DNA of 64,000 bases, taken from assembly GCA_041879425.1 (NCBI GenBank), contig CP090854.1, forward strand, positions 248,001 to 312,000, given 5' to 3'. The DNA is from Vibrio pomeroyi. GTDB lineage: Bacteria > Pseudomonadota > Gammaproteobacteria > Enterobacterales > Vibrionaceae. Each line of letters starts with the position of its first letter. Positions within the stretch are counted from its first letter, which is position 1. Below, piece after piece: positions 33,522 through 43,655 of this stretch. The position numbers were made by a program, and so were the translations under genes. Below the pieces are notes generated by a model that had not been told where the DNA came from, ran no database searches, and saw only the letters and a list, made by a program, of their open reading frames with translations.

Positions 33522-33548
33522 TAAAGCCGTCAAGGTTATTGCCGATAC
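33522..33548 (+). promoter_or_regulatory. Sigma-28 (FliA) promoter of motX
   Basis: TAAA, exactly 15 bases, then GCCGATAC matches the flagellar sigma-28 consensus TAAA-N15-GCCGATAA with one mismatch. It lies about 100 bases before motX, a late flagellar gene. Confidence 0.8.
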
Positions 33549-33647
33549 AGATATCATGGAAAGTGAAGTTCACCCTGTTTTGGTGCGTGTAGACATTGTT
33601 TATCGCCCTCAATAGATAACTTTAGCGACAGATAATAGAGTGCAGGT

Positions 33648-34283
33648 ATGAAGCTACGAATTGTAGCAGCTTCATTGATAATGGCGCTGAGCTCACCCTT
33701 GAGTCATGCTAATTTGGCTGATGTGGGAGAGCCTGTTCCAATCTATACAGAAGCTGAACTGATAAAATTAATCGAAAATAATCAACACCTAGAGCGAGTG
33801 AAAGCTGATAAGTGCCAGTTAGTCGAAGATATCGTTGCTCGTGCAACGCGTATTAGCTTGCCTTCTTATGAGTTTTTATACGGTGATATGCTGGCTTGGG
33901 GCGTGTGTGTTCCACAAGATGTAGAGCTTGGTCTTTACTATATGGAAAACGCAGCACATCAAGGTTTACCAGCGGCACTTGAGCAATTAGGACGTTATTA
34001 TTCTCGTGGCACCTTGGTGCAACAAGACAAAGAGCGCGCGATTCCGTATCTACGTGAAGCGGCATCTATGGGCAATTTAAGTGCGAGTATTCACTTAGCT
34101 GAACTGTTGTTGCGCGACTATGGCAGCCCGTTGGATTATGAAGATGCTTACCGTTGGTTATATAACTCGGTAACCGCAGATCAAAGACAGCACAAGCGTA
34201 TTACTGTGCTTAGAAGTGGTTTAGAACAAAGAATGCCAGACAATATTATTGCTCGAGCAAAACGTCGAGACGTGTTCTGGTAA
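33648..34283 (+). CDS. motX: Sodium-driven flagellar motor T-ring protein MotX
   Basis: MotX forms the periplasmic T ring with MotY around the polar flagellar motor and is needed to incorporate the PomAB stator. The 211-residue protein has a signal peptide (1-21, cut after SHA) and two or three Sel1-like repeats (ELGLYYMENAAHQGLPAALEQLGRYY, then RAIPYLREAASMGNLSASIHLAELL). The length and position next to purA match Vibrio motX. Two Cys (DKCQLVE, GVCVPQ) may form a disulfide. A sigma-28 promoter precedes it. Confidence 0.9.
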   Translation: MKLRIVAASLIMALSSPLSHANLADVGEPVPIYTEAELIKLIENNQHLERVKADKCQLVEDIVARATRISLPSYEFLYGDMLAWGVCVPQDVELGLYYMENAAHQGLPAALEQLGRYYSRGTLVQQDKERAIPYLREAASMGNLSASIHLAELLLRDYGSPLDYEDAYRWLYNSVTADQRQHKRITVLRSGLEQRMPDNIIARAKRRDVFW

Positions 34284-34339
34284 TACGATCAAGAAATCTG
34301 TAACGATCCCTGCACTCATTGTTACAGGTTACAAGATAT

Positions 34340-34377
34340 AAAAAGCCCCGCCTAACTGAATTAGTGCGGGGCTTTTT
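34340..34377. terminator. Bidirectional terminator between motX and the amidohydrolase
   Basis: AAAAAGCCCCGC and GCGGGGCTTTTT form a strong stem flanked by A-runs and T-runs, between convergent genes. Confidence 0.88.
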
Positions 34378-34410
34378 ACGTTTAGATGGTCATGTTATTC
34401 GATAGCGAAC

Positions 34411-35820
34411 TTATTGAACCACTTCACCTGACTCAATCACAGTATCACGAACGACTTTAGTGAAATCGAGCGCTTCTTGGCGGATCTTGTCTTCGTCTAC
34501 CGTTAGCATGTCGCGATCTTGCATGATGATCTTGCCATCAACGATCGTGTGACGGACGTTACCAGAGTTCGCGGAATACACTAGCGCTGAATATGGGTTG
34601 TACACTGGCACCATGTTCGGCGCTTTAGTGTCGATCACTATGATGTCCGCTAGCTTACCCGTTTCAAGAGAACCGATCTTATCTTCCATATGTAGTGCTT
34701 TTGCTGCGCCCATGGTTGCCATGTCGATCACTTTGATCGGCGGCATCGCTGCACGATCTTTGTTTACTAGCTTGTGAACCTTAGCCACTTGGTTGAACTC
34801 ATCAATCGTGCTTAGAGTGTTACCCGACATTGGGCCATCAGTACCTAAACCGATACGCACGTTCTCGTCATACATCTTAAGTGCTGGCGATACACCTTTT
34901 GCCGATTTGATGTTGGCACTCATGTTATGAGCCACACCCATATCCGATTTCTTCACAAGTTCGATGTCATGGTCATCAACAAGGATCATGTGCGCACCAA
35001 CTAGATTCTTGTTTAGCGCACCGATGCTGTCCATGTATTGAACCGGAGACAAACCATCTGAGCGTTCTGCAATTTTCTCTTCTTCACGATGTGATTCAGC
35101 GAGGTGAATCATTACAGGCACATCAAGCTCTAATGACAGCTTAGAAATCTTTTGCAGAATCTCTGTGGTGTTGGTGTAAGGGGCATGCGGCGCAAATGCT
35201 GGCGTGATACGTGGGTGATCTTTGTATTCTTCAATGAAGTTCAACGCGTATTTGATGCCTTCTTCCGCATTGGCTGCATCGGCAACTGGGAACTTAATTA
35301 CGGTTTCACCAAGAATGGCACGCATACCGATTTTATCGACGGTTTTTGCCACTTCGTCTTCGAAGTAGTACATGTCGGCGTAAGTGGTAACACCGCCTTT
35401 CACCATTTCAACGTTACCTAAGTTGGCACCAATACGCACCATATCGCGCGATACTAGCTTCTTCTCTAGTGGGAAGATGTAGCGGTGTAGGCGATCTGGC
35501 ACATCATCGGCCAGTGAGCGGAAAACTGTCATTGATACGTGAGTATGCGTATTGATAAGACCCGGCATCACAATATCGCCATCAACGTCTAACACTTGCT
35601 TCGCTTGGTACTGCTTTTCCAATGAAGCATCACCAACGGCAATAATTTTGTTGTCTTTGACGACAACCGTACCGCTCTCATAAACCGTTTTGTCTTGGTT
35701 CATGGTGAGAACCATCGCATCGGTAATCATTAGGTCAGCTTTTTCCATTGCAGAACTTGCGAATGGGAACAGCGCTAGGCTCGCCATAGCTGAAGCCAAT
35801 AGGGTGCGTTTTAATTTCAT
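34411..35820 (-). CDS. Exported amidohydrolase, deaminase-like (TRZ/ATZ, MtaD-like)
   Basis: A 469-residue metal-dependent hydrolase of the subfamily that includes S-adenosylhomocysteine/methylthioadenosine and guanine-type deaminases. Zinc-site motifs are visible: NTHTHVSM, FAPHAPYT, IHLAESHREE and the Asp in LGTDGPMSG. A signal peptide (MKLKRTLLASAMASLALFPFASSA) suggests a periplasmic enzyme, unusual for this group. ATG 35820 is preferred over the upstream ATG because the signal peptide begins there. A PurR-like box 58-73 bases upstream fits a purine-related substrate. The exact substrate is unknown. Confidence 0.85.
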   Translation of the reverse strand: MKLKRTLLASAMASLALFPFASSAMEKADLMITDAMVLTMNQDKTVYESGTVVVKDNKIIAVGDASLEKQYQAKQVLDVDGDIVMPGLINTHTHVSMTVFRSLADDVPDRLHRYIFPLEKKLVSRDMVRIGANLGNVEMVKGGVTTYADMYYFEDEVAKTVDKIGMRAILGETVIKFPVADAANAEEGIKYALNFIEEYKDHPRITPAFAPHAPYTNTTEILQKISKLSLELDVPVMIHLAESHREEEKIAERSDGLSPVQYMDSIGALNKNLVGAHMILVDDHDIELVKKSDMGVAHNMSANIKSAKGVSPALKMYDENVRIGLGTDGPMSGNTLSTIDEFNQVAKVHKLVNKDRAAMPPIKVIDMATMGAAKALHMEDKIGSLETGKLADIIVIDTKAPNMVPVYNPYSALVYSANSGNVRHTIVDGKIIMQDRDMLTVDEDKIRQEALDFTKVVRDTVIESGEVVQ

Positions 35821-35877
35821 ATCAATACTCAGAACAGGAGTTGGTAAAGTGCGTGGATAATAGTGTATTTCATTCAT

Positions 35878-35893
35878 GGCGCAAACGTTTGTT
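35878..35893 (-). promoter_or_regulatory. PurR-like operator
   Basis: GCGCAAACGTTTGTTT contains the palindrome CGCAAACGTTTG and fits the PurR consensus ANGCAANCGNTTNCNT with two mismatches at the edges. It lies upstream of the amidohydrolase gene. Confidence 0.5.
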
Positions 35894-36068
35894 TTATCGT
35901 TTGCTTAAAAATCTGATGATAGTCCGCAGCTATGAAGTGATGTTTCACAAAATGAAGATATGTATCAATCTGAGGTTATTTGAGGGTTTTCTAAAGCATA
36001 TCTGTAGCTTACCTCTAGCATCAGATATACTAGGGGTATATACCTTCCTTGCTTAAGCAGGCCCGCCT

Positions 36069-38570
36069 ATGTCAAAAAACACACCGATGTCAGAAAACAC
36101 GACAGCTACAACCAATGTTGACCCTTTTGCCGACCGAGAGTCGAAAAATTACGACAACCCAGTACCAAGCCGAGAGTTCATTCTATCGTTTCTAACGGAA
36201 GCGAATATCCCAATGAACCGCAACGATCTATTCGAAGCTCTTGGCCTTGCTGGCGAGGAGCAATATGAAGGGCTGCGTCGTCGTTTACGTGCTATGGAAC
36301 GTGATGGACAACTGGTCTTTACGCGTCGCCAATGCTACGCACTACCTGAAAAGTTAGAGCTGATTAAAGGCTATGTGATTGGTCATAAAGACGGTCATGG
36401 CTGGGTTCGCCCAGATGGCAGCGTGGGTAAGGATAACGATATCTTGCTACCACACCACCAGATGAAAACCATCATGCATGGTGACTATGTATTGGCTCAG
36501 CCTACAGACAACAGTAAGCGTGGTCGTCGTGAAGGTCGTTTGGTTCGCGTACTTGAAGAGCGTACTACTCCGTTAGTGGGTCGTTTTTTCCTTGAGTACG
36601 GTCACTCTTACGTAGTTGCTGATGATTCACGTATCAGTCATGACATCCTAATCCCAACCGAGCATAAAGGCGGAGCTCGAATGGGTAATGTGGTTGTGAT
36701 TGAAATTACGGATCGTGGCGGTCGTTCTCGTAACATGATGGGCAAAGTGACTGAAGTTCTTGGTGAGAACATGGCGCCGGGTATGGAAACGCAGATCGCG
36801 ATCCGTACTCACCAGATCCCACAAGAGTGGCCTGAAGCGGTTGATAAGCAAATCGAAAACCTAGGTGAACATGTTCCTGAAGAAGCAAAAGAAGGCCGTG
36901 TTGATCTGCGTAAGCTGCCATTGGTTACCATTGATGGCGAAGACGCGCGTGACTTTGATGATGCCGTTTTCTGTGAAGCGAAGAAAGGCGGAGGCTGGCG
37001 CCTTTGGGTGGCGATTGCTGACGTAAGTTACTACGTTCGCCCAGACACTGCGCTAGACAAAGAAGCGATTAACCGTGGTAACTCGGTATACTTCCCATCG
37101 CAAGTTGTGCCTATGCTGCCAGAAGTACTTTCTAATGGCCTGTGTTCATTGAACCCGCAAGTAGACCGTTTGTGTATGGTGTGTGAGATGACTATCTCAG
37201 ACAAAGGTAAGCTATCGGGCTACAAGCACTACGAAGCGGTAATGAACTCTCATGCTCGTCTTACTTACAACAAAGTAGGCGCGATTTTAGATGGCAACGA
37301 AGAGCTTCGTGAGCGTTACGTTCAAGAAGTGCCGCATCTAGAAGAGTTGCACAAGATGTACAAAGTGCTGAAGAAGACTCGTGATGAGCGTGGCGCGATT
37401 GAGTTCGAAACTGTAGAAACCAAGTTTATCTTTAATGCGGATCGTAAGATTGACCGTATTGAGCCTGTTGTTCGTAACGACGCACACAAGATCATCGAAG
37501 AGTGTATGATTCTTGCGAACATCGCGTCGGCGTCTTACGTAGAAAAAGCGAAAGAGCCTGCGCTGTACCGTGTTCACGAAACTCCAGGTGAAGAACGCTT
37601 GATGGGCTTCAAGAGCTTCTTGAGTGAATTAGGTTTAACACTGGAAGGTGGTCTGTCACCATCTCCGGTAGACTACGCACAACTGATGCAACAGATTAAC
37701 GAGCGTGAAGATCGTGAGTTAATCCAAACCATGCTATTGCGTTCAATGAAGCAAGCGGTCTACAACGCCGATAACGCAGGTCACTTTGGTTTAGCTCTTA
37801 AGCGCTATGCTCACTTTACCTCGCCGATTCGTCGTTACCCTGACTTGTTATTGCACCGTGCGATTAAGTACCTAATTGCGAAAGAAGGCGGTCGTAACAG
37901 CGAACGTTGGACGCCGACGGGTGGTTACCACTACACTTTCGATGATATGGACTTCTACGGCGAGCAGTGTTCTATGACTGAGCGTCGTGCCGATGATGCG
38001 ACGCGTGAAGTGAACGACTGGCTGAAATGTGAATACATGCAAGACCATGTCGGTGAAGTGATGGATGGCGTGATTGCCAACGTGACTGGCTTCGGTTTCT
38101 TTGTGCGTCTAACTGAACTGCACATCGATGGCTTAGTACATATCTCTGCGCTAGCGAACGATTACTACCAATTTGATGCTGTTGGTCAGCGTCTGGTAGG
38201 TGAAAGCTCAGGTAACATCTACCGATTGGGTGATTCGGTTAAAGTGAAGGTTTCTGCAGTAAACTTAGAAACTCGCCAAATCGACTTTGATTTAGAAGAC
38301 ACCGATCGTCAGCCACGTGGTAAAGGCAAAACAGCCAAGAAGCGTGCAGCAGAAGCGATGAAAAAGGCGAAAAGCAAGAAGCGCTCAGCGGTGAAGAGCA
38401 ATAAGCCGGGCGTTTCAGCGAAGCCTTTGGTTGAGCCAACTAAGCGACCAGATGGAAGCAGCGAAGGCCCAGCTAAGAAGAAAAAGTCATCGAACAAAAC
38501 CGGTGCTGCTAAAGCGCGTGCTAAGAAAAAACGTGCTGCAACCCGTAAGCCAAAGGCTGATAAGTCTTAA
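36069..38570 (+). CDS. rnr: Ribonuclease R
   Basis: A processive 3'-5' exoribonuclease that degrades structured RNA. In order: an N-terminal winged helix, cold-shock domains (about 80-230), the RNB catalytic domain with the Asp cluster in [13 protein letters not shown], the late RNB block [16 protein letters not shown], an S1 domain (about 650-735), and a Lys/Arg-rich tail of nearly 100 residues. 833 residues, the usual size. nsrR, which precedes rnr in E. coli, is absent. rlmB follows, as usual. Confidence 0.97.
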   Translation: MSKNTPMSENTTATTNVDPFADRESKNYDNPVPSREFILSFLTEANIPMNRNDLFEALGLAGEEQYEGLRRRLRAMERDGQLVFTRRQCYALPEKLELIKGYVIGHKDGHGWVRPDGSVGKDNDILLPHHQMKTIMHGDYVLAQPTDNSKRGRREGRLVRVLEERTTPLVGRFFLEYGHSYVVADDSRISHDILIPTEHKGGARMGNVVVIEITDRGGRSRNMMGKVTEVLGENMAPGMETQIAIRTHQIPQEWPEAVDKQIENLGEHVPEEAKEGRVDLRKLPLVTIDGEDARDFDDAVFCEAKKGGGWRLWVAIADVSYYVRPDTALDKEAINRGNSVYFPSQVVPMLPEVLSNGLCSLNPQVDRLCMVCEMTISDKGKLSGYKHYEAVMNSHARLTYNKVGAILDGNEELRERYVQEVPHLEELHKMYKVLKKTRDERGAIEFETVETKFIFNADRKIDRIEPVVRNDAHKIIEECMILANIASASYVEKAKEPALYRVHETPGEERLMGFKSFLSELGLTLEGGLSPSPVDYAQLMQQINEREDRELIQTMLLRSMKQAVYNADNAGHFGLALKRYAHFTSPIRRYPDLLLHRAIKYLIAKEGGRNSERWTPTGGYHYTFDDMDFYGEQCSMTERRADDATREVNDWLKCEYMQDHVGEVMDGVIANVTGFGFFVRLTELHIDGLVHISALANDYYQFDAVGQRLVGESSGNIYRLGDSVKVKVSAVNLETRQIDFDLEDTDRQPRGKGKTAKKRAAEAMKKAKSKKRSAVKSNKPGVSAKPLVEPTKRPDGSSEGPAKKKKSSNKTGAAKARAKKKRAATRKPKADKS

Positions 38571-38594
38571 GACTGATAAATCTTAAGGTCAATA

Positions 38595-38624
38595 AGGCGC
38601 TGTGCTAAATCAGCTATAGCGCCT
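38595..38624 (+). terminator. Hairpin after rnr
   Basis: AGGCGCT and AGCGCCT form a 7-bp stem with a 16-base loop and no T-run. A weak terminator or mRNA stabiliser. Confidence 0.35.
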
Positions 38625-38758
38625 CACTCATTTTATATGAGCGTATCTAAATGCGAGAGTATCAGGCGGAAGATGCATACTCTCGAAATAAACAATACAG
38701 AGATGAATACGTCGGTTTGATGTCATTCTTCTCTGAGCAATAAGAGTAATTTGAGACA

Positions 38759-39499
38759 ATGAGTAACGAATTTATTTACGGTATTCACGCGGTGAAAGCC
38801 GTACTAGAAAAAGATCCAGCACGCTTTATCGAAGCGTATGTACTGAAAGGTCGCCAAGACGAGCGTCTTCTTCCATTGCTGAACCAACTGCAGCAGTTTG
38901 GTGTGTCGATTCAACAGATGGGTCGTAAGCCGCTTGATGAAAAATCACAAGGCGCGAATCACCAAGGCATTATCGCTAAGGTGAAACCTGCTAAGCAGCT
39001 TAATGAAACTCACCTAGACGACATCCTAGCGCAGCACGAACAACCGTTACTGTTGGTTCTAGATGGTGTAACAGATCCGCACAACCTAGGCGCTTGTCTG
39101 CGTAACGCAGATGCGGCGGGTGTTGCTGCGGTTATCGTACCGAAAGACCGTTCTTCGCCTTTAACGGCAACGGTTAGCAAGGTAGCGTGTGGTGCGGCTG
39201 AAACGGTTCCTCTAGTACGTGTAACTAACCTTGCTCGTACTATGCGTGCATTGCAAGAACAAGGCGTATGGTTCGTAGGTACAGCCGGCGAAGCAACGCA
39301 TGATATCTACCAAGCGAAACTAACAGGCCCACTTGCAGTTGTGATGGGAGCCGAAGGTGACGGTATGCGTCGTTTAACTCGTGAAACTTGTGATGATCTG
39401 ATTAAGATTCCAATGGCAGGTAGCGTATCGAGCTTAAATGTTTCTGTGGCGTCGGGTATTTGCCTGTTCGAAGCGGTAAGACAGCGTTTAGCTCAGTAA
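38759..39499 (+). CDS. rlmB: 23S rRNA (guanosine-2'-O-)-methyltransferase RlmB
   Basis: Methylates G2251 in the 23S rRNA P-loop using SAM. The 246-residue SpoU/TrmH-type protein has an N-terminal L30e-like substrate-binding domain and the knotted SPOUT domain with motif 1 [18 protein letters not shown], motif 2 [11 protein letters not shown] and motif 3 [17 protein letters not shown]. It is in the standard rnr-rlmB order. Confidence 0.97.
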   Translation: MSNEFIYGIHAVKAVLEKDPARFIEAYVLKGRQDERLLPLLNQLQQFGVSIQQMGRKPLDEKSQGANHQGIIAKVKPAKQLNETHLDDILAQHEQPLLLVLDGVTDPHNLGACLRNADAAGVAAVIVPKDRSSPLTATVSKVACGAAETVPLVRVTNLARTMRALQEQGVWFVGTAGEATHDIYQAKLTGPLAVVMGAEGDGMRRLTRETCDDLIKIPMAGSVSSLNVSVASGICLFEAVRQRLAQ

Positions 39500-39534
39500 T
39501 GCGTTAACGCTGCTTTAAGTCTATGAATTTATTA

Positions 39535-39568
39535 GCGCTCACCACTTACTGGTGGGCGTTTCTTTTTA
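39535..39568 (+). terminator. rlmB terminator
   Basis: GCGCTCACCA, loop CTTAC, TGGTGGGCGT, then TTCTTTTT. A stem with wobble pairs and a T-rich tail, upstream of the ribosomal protein operon. Confidence 0.65.
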
Positions 39569-39718
39569 GGCTGTTATAGCAAAATCCATCGGTTTGTCGG
39601 ATGGCTAGATGGCGACAGAAAAACTGTTTCATTATTCACCAAATAGCGCTTGCCAATACCGGGTTCTTTCTATAACATTTGCCGTCCTTAAAACTCGGTC
39701 ATTTATCTTTAGTTCCTT

Positions 39719-39752
39719 GCTTCCTCTGGACGACCGAGCCACTCGTGGAAGC
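39719..39752 (+). promoter_or_regulatory. Candidate S6:S18 leader hairpin
   Basis: GCTTCC at 39719-39724 pairs with GGAAGC at 39747-39752. Inside lie ACGA/TCGT and CGAG/CTCG pairings with an exposed CCG. The position just upstream of rpsF and the CCG element fit the known autoregulatory mRNA site for the S6:S18 complex. The fold is read by eye only. Confidence 0.45.
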
Positions 39753-39776
39753 TAATAATCCGTAAGGAGCAACCAA

Positions 39777-40166
39777 ATGCGTCATTACGAAATCGTATTC
39801 ATGGTTCACCCTGATCAAAGCGAGCAAGTTGCTGGCATGATCGAGCGTTACACTGGTTCTATCACTGAAGCTGGCGGTACTATCCACCGTCTAGAAGACT
39901 GGGGTCGTCGTCAAATGGCTTACCCAATCAACAAGCTTCACAAAGCTCACTACGTTCTTATGAACGTTGAAGCTGGTCAAGAAGTGATTGACGAGCTAGA
40001 AACTGCTTTCCGTTTCAACGATGCAGTTCTACGTAACATGATCATGCGCACTAAAGGCGCTGTGACTGAGCAATCTATTATGCTTAAGCAAAAAGAAGAG
40101 CGTGCAGAGCGTGCTCCTCGTCGTGAAGAGCGTACAGAAGCTAAACCAGAAGCAGCTGCTGAGTAA
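39777..40166 (+). CDS. rpsF: 30S ribosomal protein bS6
   Basis: Ribosomal protein S6, 129 residues, binding S18 on the 30S platform. It begins [18 protein letters not shown] and ends in a charged tail with repeated ER(A/T) and Glu that RimK-type ligases can extend in some species. AAGGAG precedes the ATG. In most gammaproteobacteria priB follows; here only 112 non-coding bases separate it from rpsR. Confidence 0.98.
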   Translation: MRHYEIVFMVHPDQSEQVAGMIERYTGSITEAGGTIHRLEDWGRRQMAYPINKLHKAHYVLMNVEAGQEVIDELETAFRFNDAVLRNMIMRTKGAVTEQSIMLKQKEERAERAPRREERTEAKPEAAAE

Positions 40167-40275
40167 TTCTTTTTTGGCTTAATGCCTTAAAAAATTCTCA
40201 ACTTGTTTTAGGTCGTTGATAGTTATTTCGATAATTGTGAAAGACCGCTTTACTAAATTTAAGATCAGGAGATAG

Positions 40276-40506
<231 letters not shown>

Positions 40507-40544
40507 TCGGTAATAGTTAATAATAGTTTAAGAGGACTAAGATA

Positions 40545-40997
40545 ATGCAAGTTATTCTACTTGATAAGATCGGTAACCTAGGTGGCCTTGGCGACCAAGT
40601 AAACGTTAAATCTGGTTACGCTCGTAACTTCCTTATCCCACAGGGTAAAGCAGTTATGGCAACTAAAGACAACGTTGCTATGTTCGAAACTCGTCGTGCT
40701 GAACTAGAAGCTAAAGTTGCTGAGCAACTAGCTGCTGCAGAAGCTCGTGCAGAGAGCGTTAACACTCTAGAAGGCGTTTCAATCGCTTCTAAAGCTGGTG
40801 ACGAAGGTAAACTATTCGGTTCTATCGGTACTCGTGACATCGCTGACGCTATTACAGCGGCAGGTGTTGCAGTAGCTAAGAGCGAAGTACGCCTACCTGA
40901 AGGCGCTCTACGTAACATCGGCGAATTCGAAGTAAGCATCCAACTTCACTCTGAAGTTTTTGCTACTGCGAAAATCGCTATCGTTGCAGCTGAGTAA
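40545..40997 (+). CDS. rplI: 50S ribosomal protein bL9
   Basis: Ribosomal protein L9, 150 residues: an N-terminal RNA-binding domain [19 protein letters not shown], a long central helix rich in Ala and Glu, and the C-terminal domain with [14 protein letters not shown] strong terminator follows. Confidence 0.98.
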   Translation: MQVILLDKIGNLGGLGDQVNVKSGYARNFLIPQGKAVMATKDNVAMFETRRAELEAKVAEQLAAAEARAESVNTLEGVSIASKAGDEGKLFGSIGTRDIADAITAAGVAVAKSEVRLPEGALRNIGEFEVSIQLHSEVFATAKIAIVAAE

Positions 40998-41036
40998 TTT
41001 CAGTACCAAGACGAATTCTTTCTTTATGAAAGTTTT

Positions 41037-41064
41037 AAACACCAGCTTCGGCTGGTGTTTTTTT
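41037..41064 (+). terminator. rplI terminator
   Basis: AAACACCAGC, loop TTCG, GCTGGTGTTTTTTT: a textbook rho-independent terminator. Confidence 0.93.
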
Positions 41065-41197
41065 ATGTCTGGAATATAGGAAATATAAGGGAGAGTTACA
41101 GTAAGCAAAAAGCTTACGGTGATCCATAAGCTCTTATTGCTGATTAGACATTGCCGTAAGAATGGAGTTTCTCTTAAGGTTAGAGTTAGTCTTAACG

Positions 41198-42082
41198 TTA
41201 GAATTGGAAGAGCAGGTTAATAGACAGTACAGAGTCTTCTTTGCTTAACCCTTCAGGTACCTTATCGTGGTACTGGCGAGAGTGAGCGATCTTAAGTGCG
41301 ATATTGTCAGTAATATCGTTGATGGCCTCGAGTTCGGTATCAAACTTTAGGTTACTGTGGCCGGACACTAGCGTCACATCCGCTTTTAGCTGCAGGTTCT
41401 TCAACACCTGCCAAGACGTATTCACGTTGCCACGGAAAATTGCTTCTTCAACAATCTCGGGGAAGATGATGTCATCGTCGTCTAGCTCATCGAGATTCGG
41501 CTCTTGGTAACGAAAACCCGGGCCCACTTCTACTTCCAGTACAAACTCTTCGGTATTCGAAAACTGGTAACCCAGACCACTAGAAACGGTGTAGTCCTTA
41601 AAGTAGGCGCTGTATCGAGAGTCGACACCTTTAAAGCTGCCGTAAAGATAGGTTTTAGGGCTTAACTTGTAGTCACTCTGAGCTGAGTAAGTCGATTGCC
41701 TTTTATCTTCTTCGCCATCTTTGTAGAGGTTGTAGTATTTCCATTCGCCACTGGTTCTGTGACGGCCAGCCGTGTACTCACCGTTTAGGCGTGCATTCAA
41801 CGAACGTGAATCAGAATTACCAGTATGCGACTGATATCCAAATTCGACTTCCGTTTTTAGTGGGCTTGGCAGTTCTGTGTCACTCGTATCACTTGGTGCG
41901 ATATCCATATCTTTTTCTTCAGGTGTCGGTGCAACGACGATCGGCTCAGCAGTAGGCTCTGGTACTACTATAGAGTCGAGGATTGCATCAACAGAGCCTT
42001 TAGCATCATCAGCGAAGGCCATCGGAGTGCTCAGGAGACCAGTGCTTAGAAGACCAGTGCTCAGAGCCAATAATTTGGACAC
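41198..42082 (-). CDS. DUF481 outer membrane protein (YdiY-like)
   Basis: A predicted outer membrane beta-barrel of 294 residues. The signal peptide contains a tandem repeat (STGLLSTGLLSTPMAFA). A Pro/Glu-rich acidic linker (about 40-75) precedes the DUF481 barrel with alternating strands such as VEFGYQSHTGNSDSRSLN and GLGYQFSNTEEFVLEVEVGPGFRY, ending in the aromatic residue typical of barrels (INLLFQF). GTG 42082 is chosen because GAGG precedes it and a signal peptide starts there. Related proteins are called salt-induced outer membrane proteins; the role is unknown. Confidence 0.85.
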   Translation of the reverse strand: MSKLLALSTGLLSTGLLSTPMAFADDAKGSVDAILDSIVVPEPTAEPIVVAPTPEEKDMDIAPSDTSDTELPSPLKTEVEFGYQSHTGNSDSRSLNARLNGEYTAGRHRTSGEWKYYNLYKDGEEDKRQSTYSAQSDYKLSPKTYLYGSFKGVDSRYSAYFKDYTVSSGLGYQFSNTEEFVLEVEVGPGFRYQEPNLDELDDDDIIFPEIVEEAIFRGNVNTSWQVLKNLQLKADVTLVSGHSNLKFDTELEAINDITDNIALKIAHSRQYHDKVPEGLSKEDSVLSINLLFQF

Positions 42083-42257
42083 GCATACCTCAGTTATACA
42101 GTGAATGAATGGAAGGATCGTAATGCTACCCTTGGTTAATTCCGTCAGCAATAAGTAAATTCTTCCTGAAGAATAAAACAAACTCATAGGATCGGATTAC
42201 AAATGAGTGTTCTTGGGTATAATGAACGATCATTATTAGTTATTGAGTGTAGTCATA

Positions 42258-43649
42258 GTGGATACCAAAAGTCAGAAATCAGCCAACGATCAGGTGGACG
42301 CCATCAAGGTCCCGCCACATTCATTAGAAGCTGAGCAATCTGTGATTGGCGGTTTGTTATTGGATAACGAACGCTGGGATACGGTTGCTGAAAAGGTTGT
42401 GGCCAAAGACTTTTATAGTCGTCCTCACCGTCTGATCTTTGAAGCGGTAAAAGATATCCTTGAAGAAAGCTCTCCTCTGGATCTTATTACACTCTCTGAA
42501 CACTTAGAGCTGCGCGAGCAACTAGAAGAAGTAGGGGGCTTTGCTTACCTTGCTGACCTAGCGAAAAACACACCAAGTGCCGCAAACATCAATGCGTATG
42601 CTGATATCGTGGCGCAACGTGCACTCGTTCGTAGTCTGATTGGGGTTGCGAATGAGATTGCGGATTCTGGTTATGACCCTCAAGGTCGTACATCGGAAGA
42701 ACTTGTTGATCTGGCTGAAAGTAAAGTCTTCGCGATTGCTGAAGGCCGCGCAAGTGAAAACGAAGGTCCACAAAACGTTGATAGCATTCTAGAGAAGACA
42801 CTAGAACGTATCGAGATCCTATACAAAACGCCACAAGATGGTGTGACAGGTGTCGATACGGGTTTCAACGACCTCAATAAAAAGACTGCTGGCCTACAAG
42901 GTTCTGACTTAATCATTGTCGCTGCGCGTCCATCGATGGGTAAAACGACCTTCGCGATGAACTTATGTGAAAACGCGGCGATGAAGCAAGATAAGCCAGT
43001 ATTAATCTTCTCGCTAGAGATGCCAGCTGAACAGCTGATGATGCGTATGCTTGCGTCACTTTCTCGCGTAGACCAAACCAAGATTCGTACCGGTCAGTTA
43101 GACGATGAAGATTGGGCTCGTATCTCATCGAGTATGGGTATTCTGATGGATAAGAAGAATATGTATATCGATGATAGCTCGGGTCTAACGCCAACCGAAG
43201 TACGTTCTCGTGCTCGACGTATTGCTCGTGAACACGATGGTATCTCTATGATCATGATAGATTACCTTCAATTGATGCGTGTTCCTTCATTATCAGATAA
43301 CCGTACTCTTGAAATCGCCGAGATCTCTCGTTCATTGAAGGCGTTGGCGAAAGAACTGAACGTTCCGGTTGTCGCACTTTCTCAGCTTAACCGTTCCCTA
43401 GAGCAACGTGCTGATAAGCGCCCAGTAAACTCGGATTTGCGTGAATCAGGTTCGATCGAGCAAGATGCCGATTTGATCATGTTTATCTATCGTGATGAGG
43501 TTTATAACCCAGATAGTTCACTAAAGGGCATTGCTGAGATCATCCTTGGTAAGCAGCGTAACGGTCCTATCGGTTCAGTTCGTCTGACATTCCAAGGTCA
43601 ACACTCCCGATTTGATAACTATGCAGGTCCTGCATTTGATGATGAGTAA
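42258..43649 (+). CDS. dnaB: Replicative DNA helicase DnaB
   Basis: Hexameric 5'-3' helicase of the replication fork, 463 residues. The N-terminal primase-binding domain begins with KVPPHSLEAEQSVIGGLLLDNERWD. The RecA-like domain has Walker A ARPSMGKTTFAMN, Walker B MIMIDYLQLM and the arginine finger region QLNRSLEQRADKRPVNSDLRESGSIEQDAD. GTG 42258 (MDTKSQKS) and TTG 42243 are both possible starts; neither has a strong Shine-Dalgarno. alr follows after six bases, suggesting coexpression. A TATAAT at 42218 may be the promoter -10. Confidence 0.97.
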   Translation: MDTKSQKSANDQVDAIKVPPHSLEAEQSVIGGLLLDNERWDTVAEKVVAKDFYSRPHRLIFEAVKDILEESSPLDLITLSEHLELREQLEEVGGFAYLADLAKNTPSAANINAYADIVAQRALVRSLIGVANEIADSGYDPQGRTSEELVDLAESKVFAIAEGRASENEGPQNVDSILEKTLERIEILYKTPQDGVTGVDTGFNDLNKKTAGLQGSDLIIVAARPSMGKTTFAMNLCENAAMKQDKPVLIFSLEMPAEQLMMRMLASLSRVDQTKIRTGQLDDEDWARISSSMGILMDKKNMYIDDSSGLTPTEVRSRARRIAREHDGISMIMIDYLQLMRVPSLSDNRTLEIAEISRSLKALAKELNVPVVALSQLNRSLEQRADKRPVNSDLRESGSIEQDADLIMFIYRDEVYNPDSSLKGIAEIILGKQRNGPIGSVRLTFQGQHSRFDNYAGPAFDDE

Positions 43650-43655
43650 TCGTTA

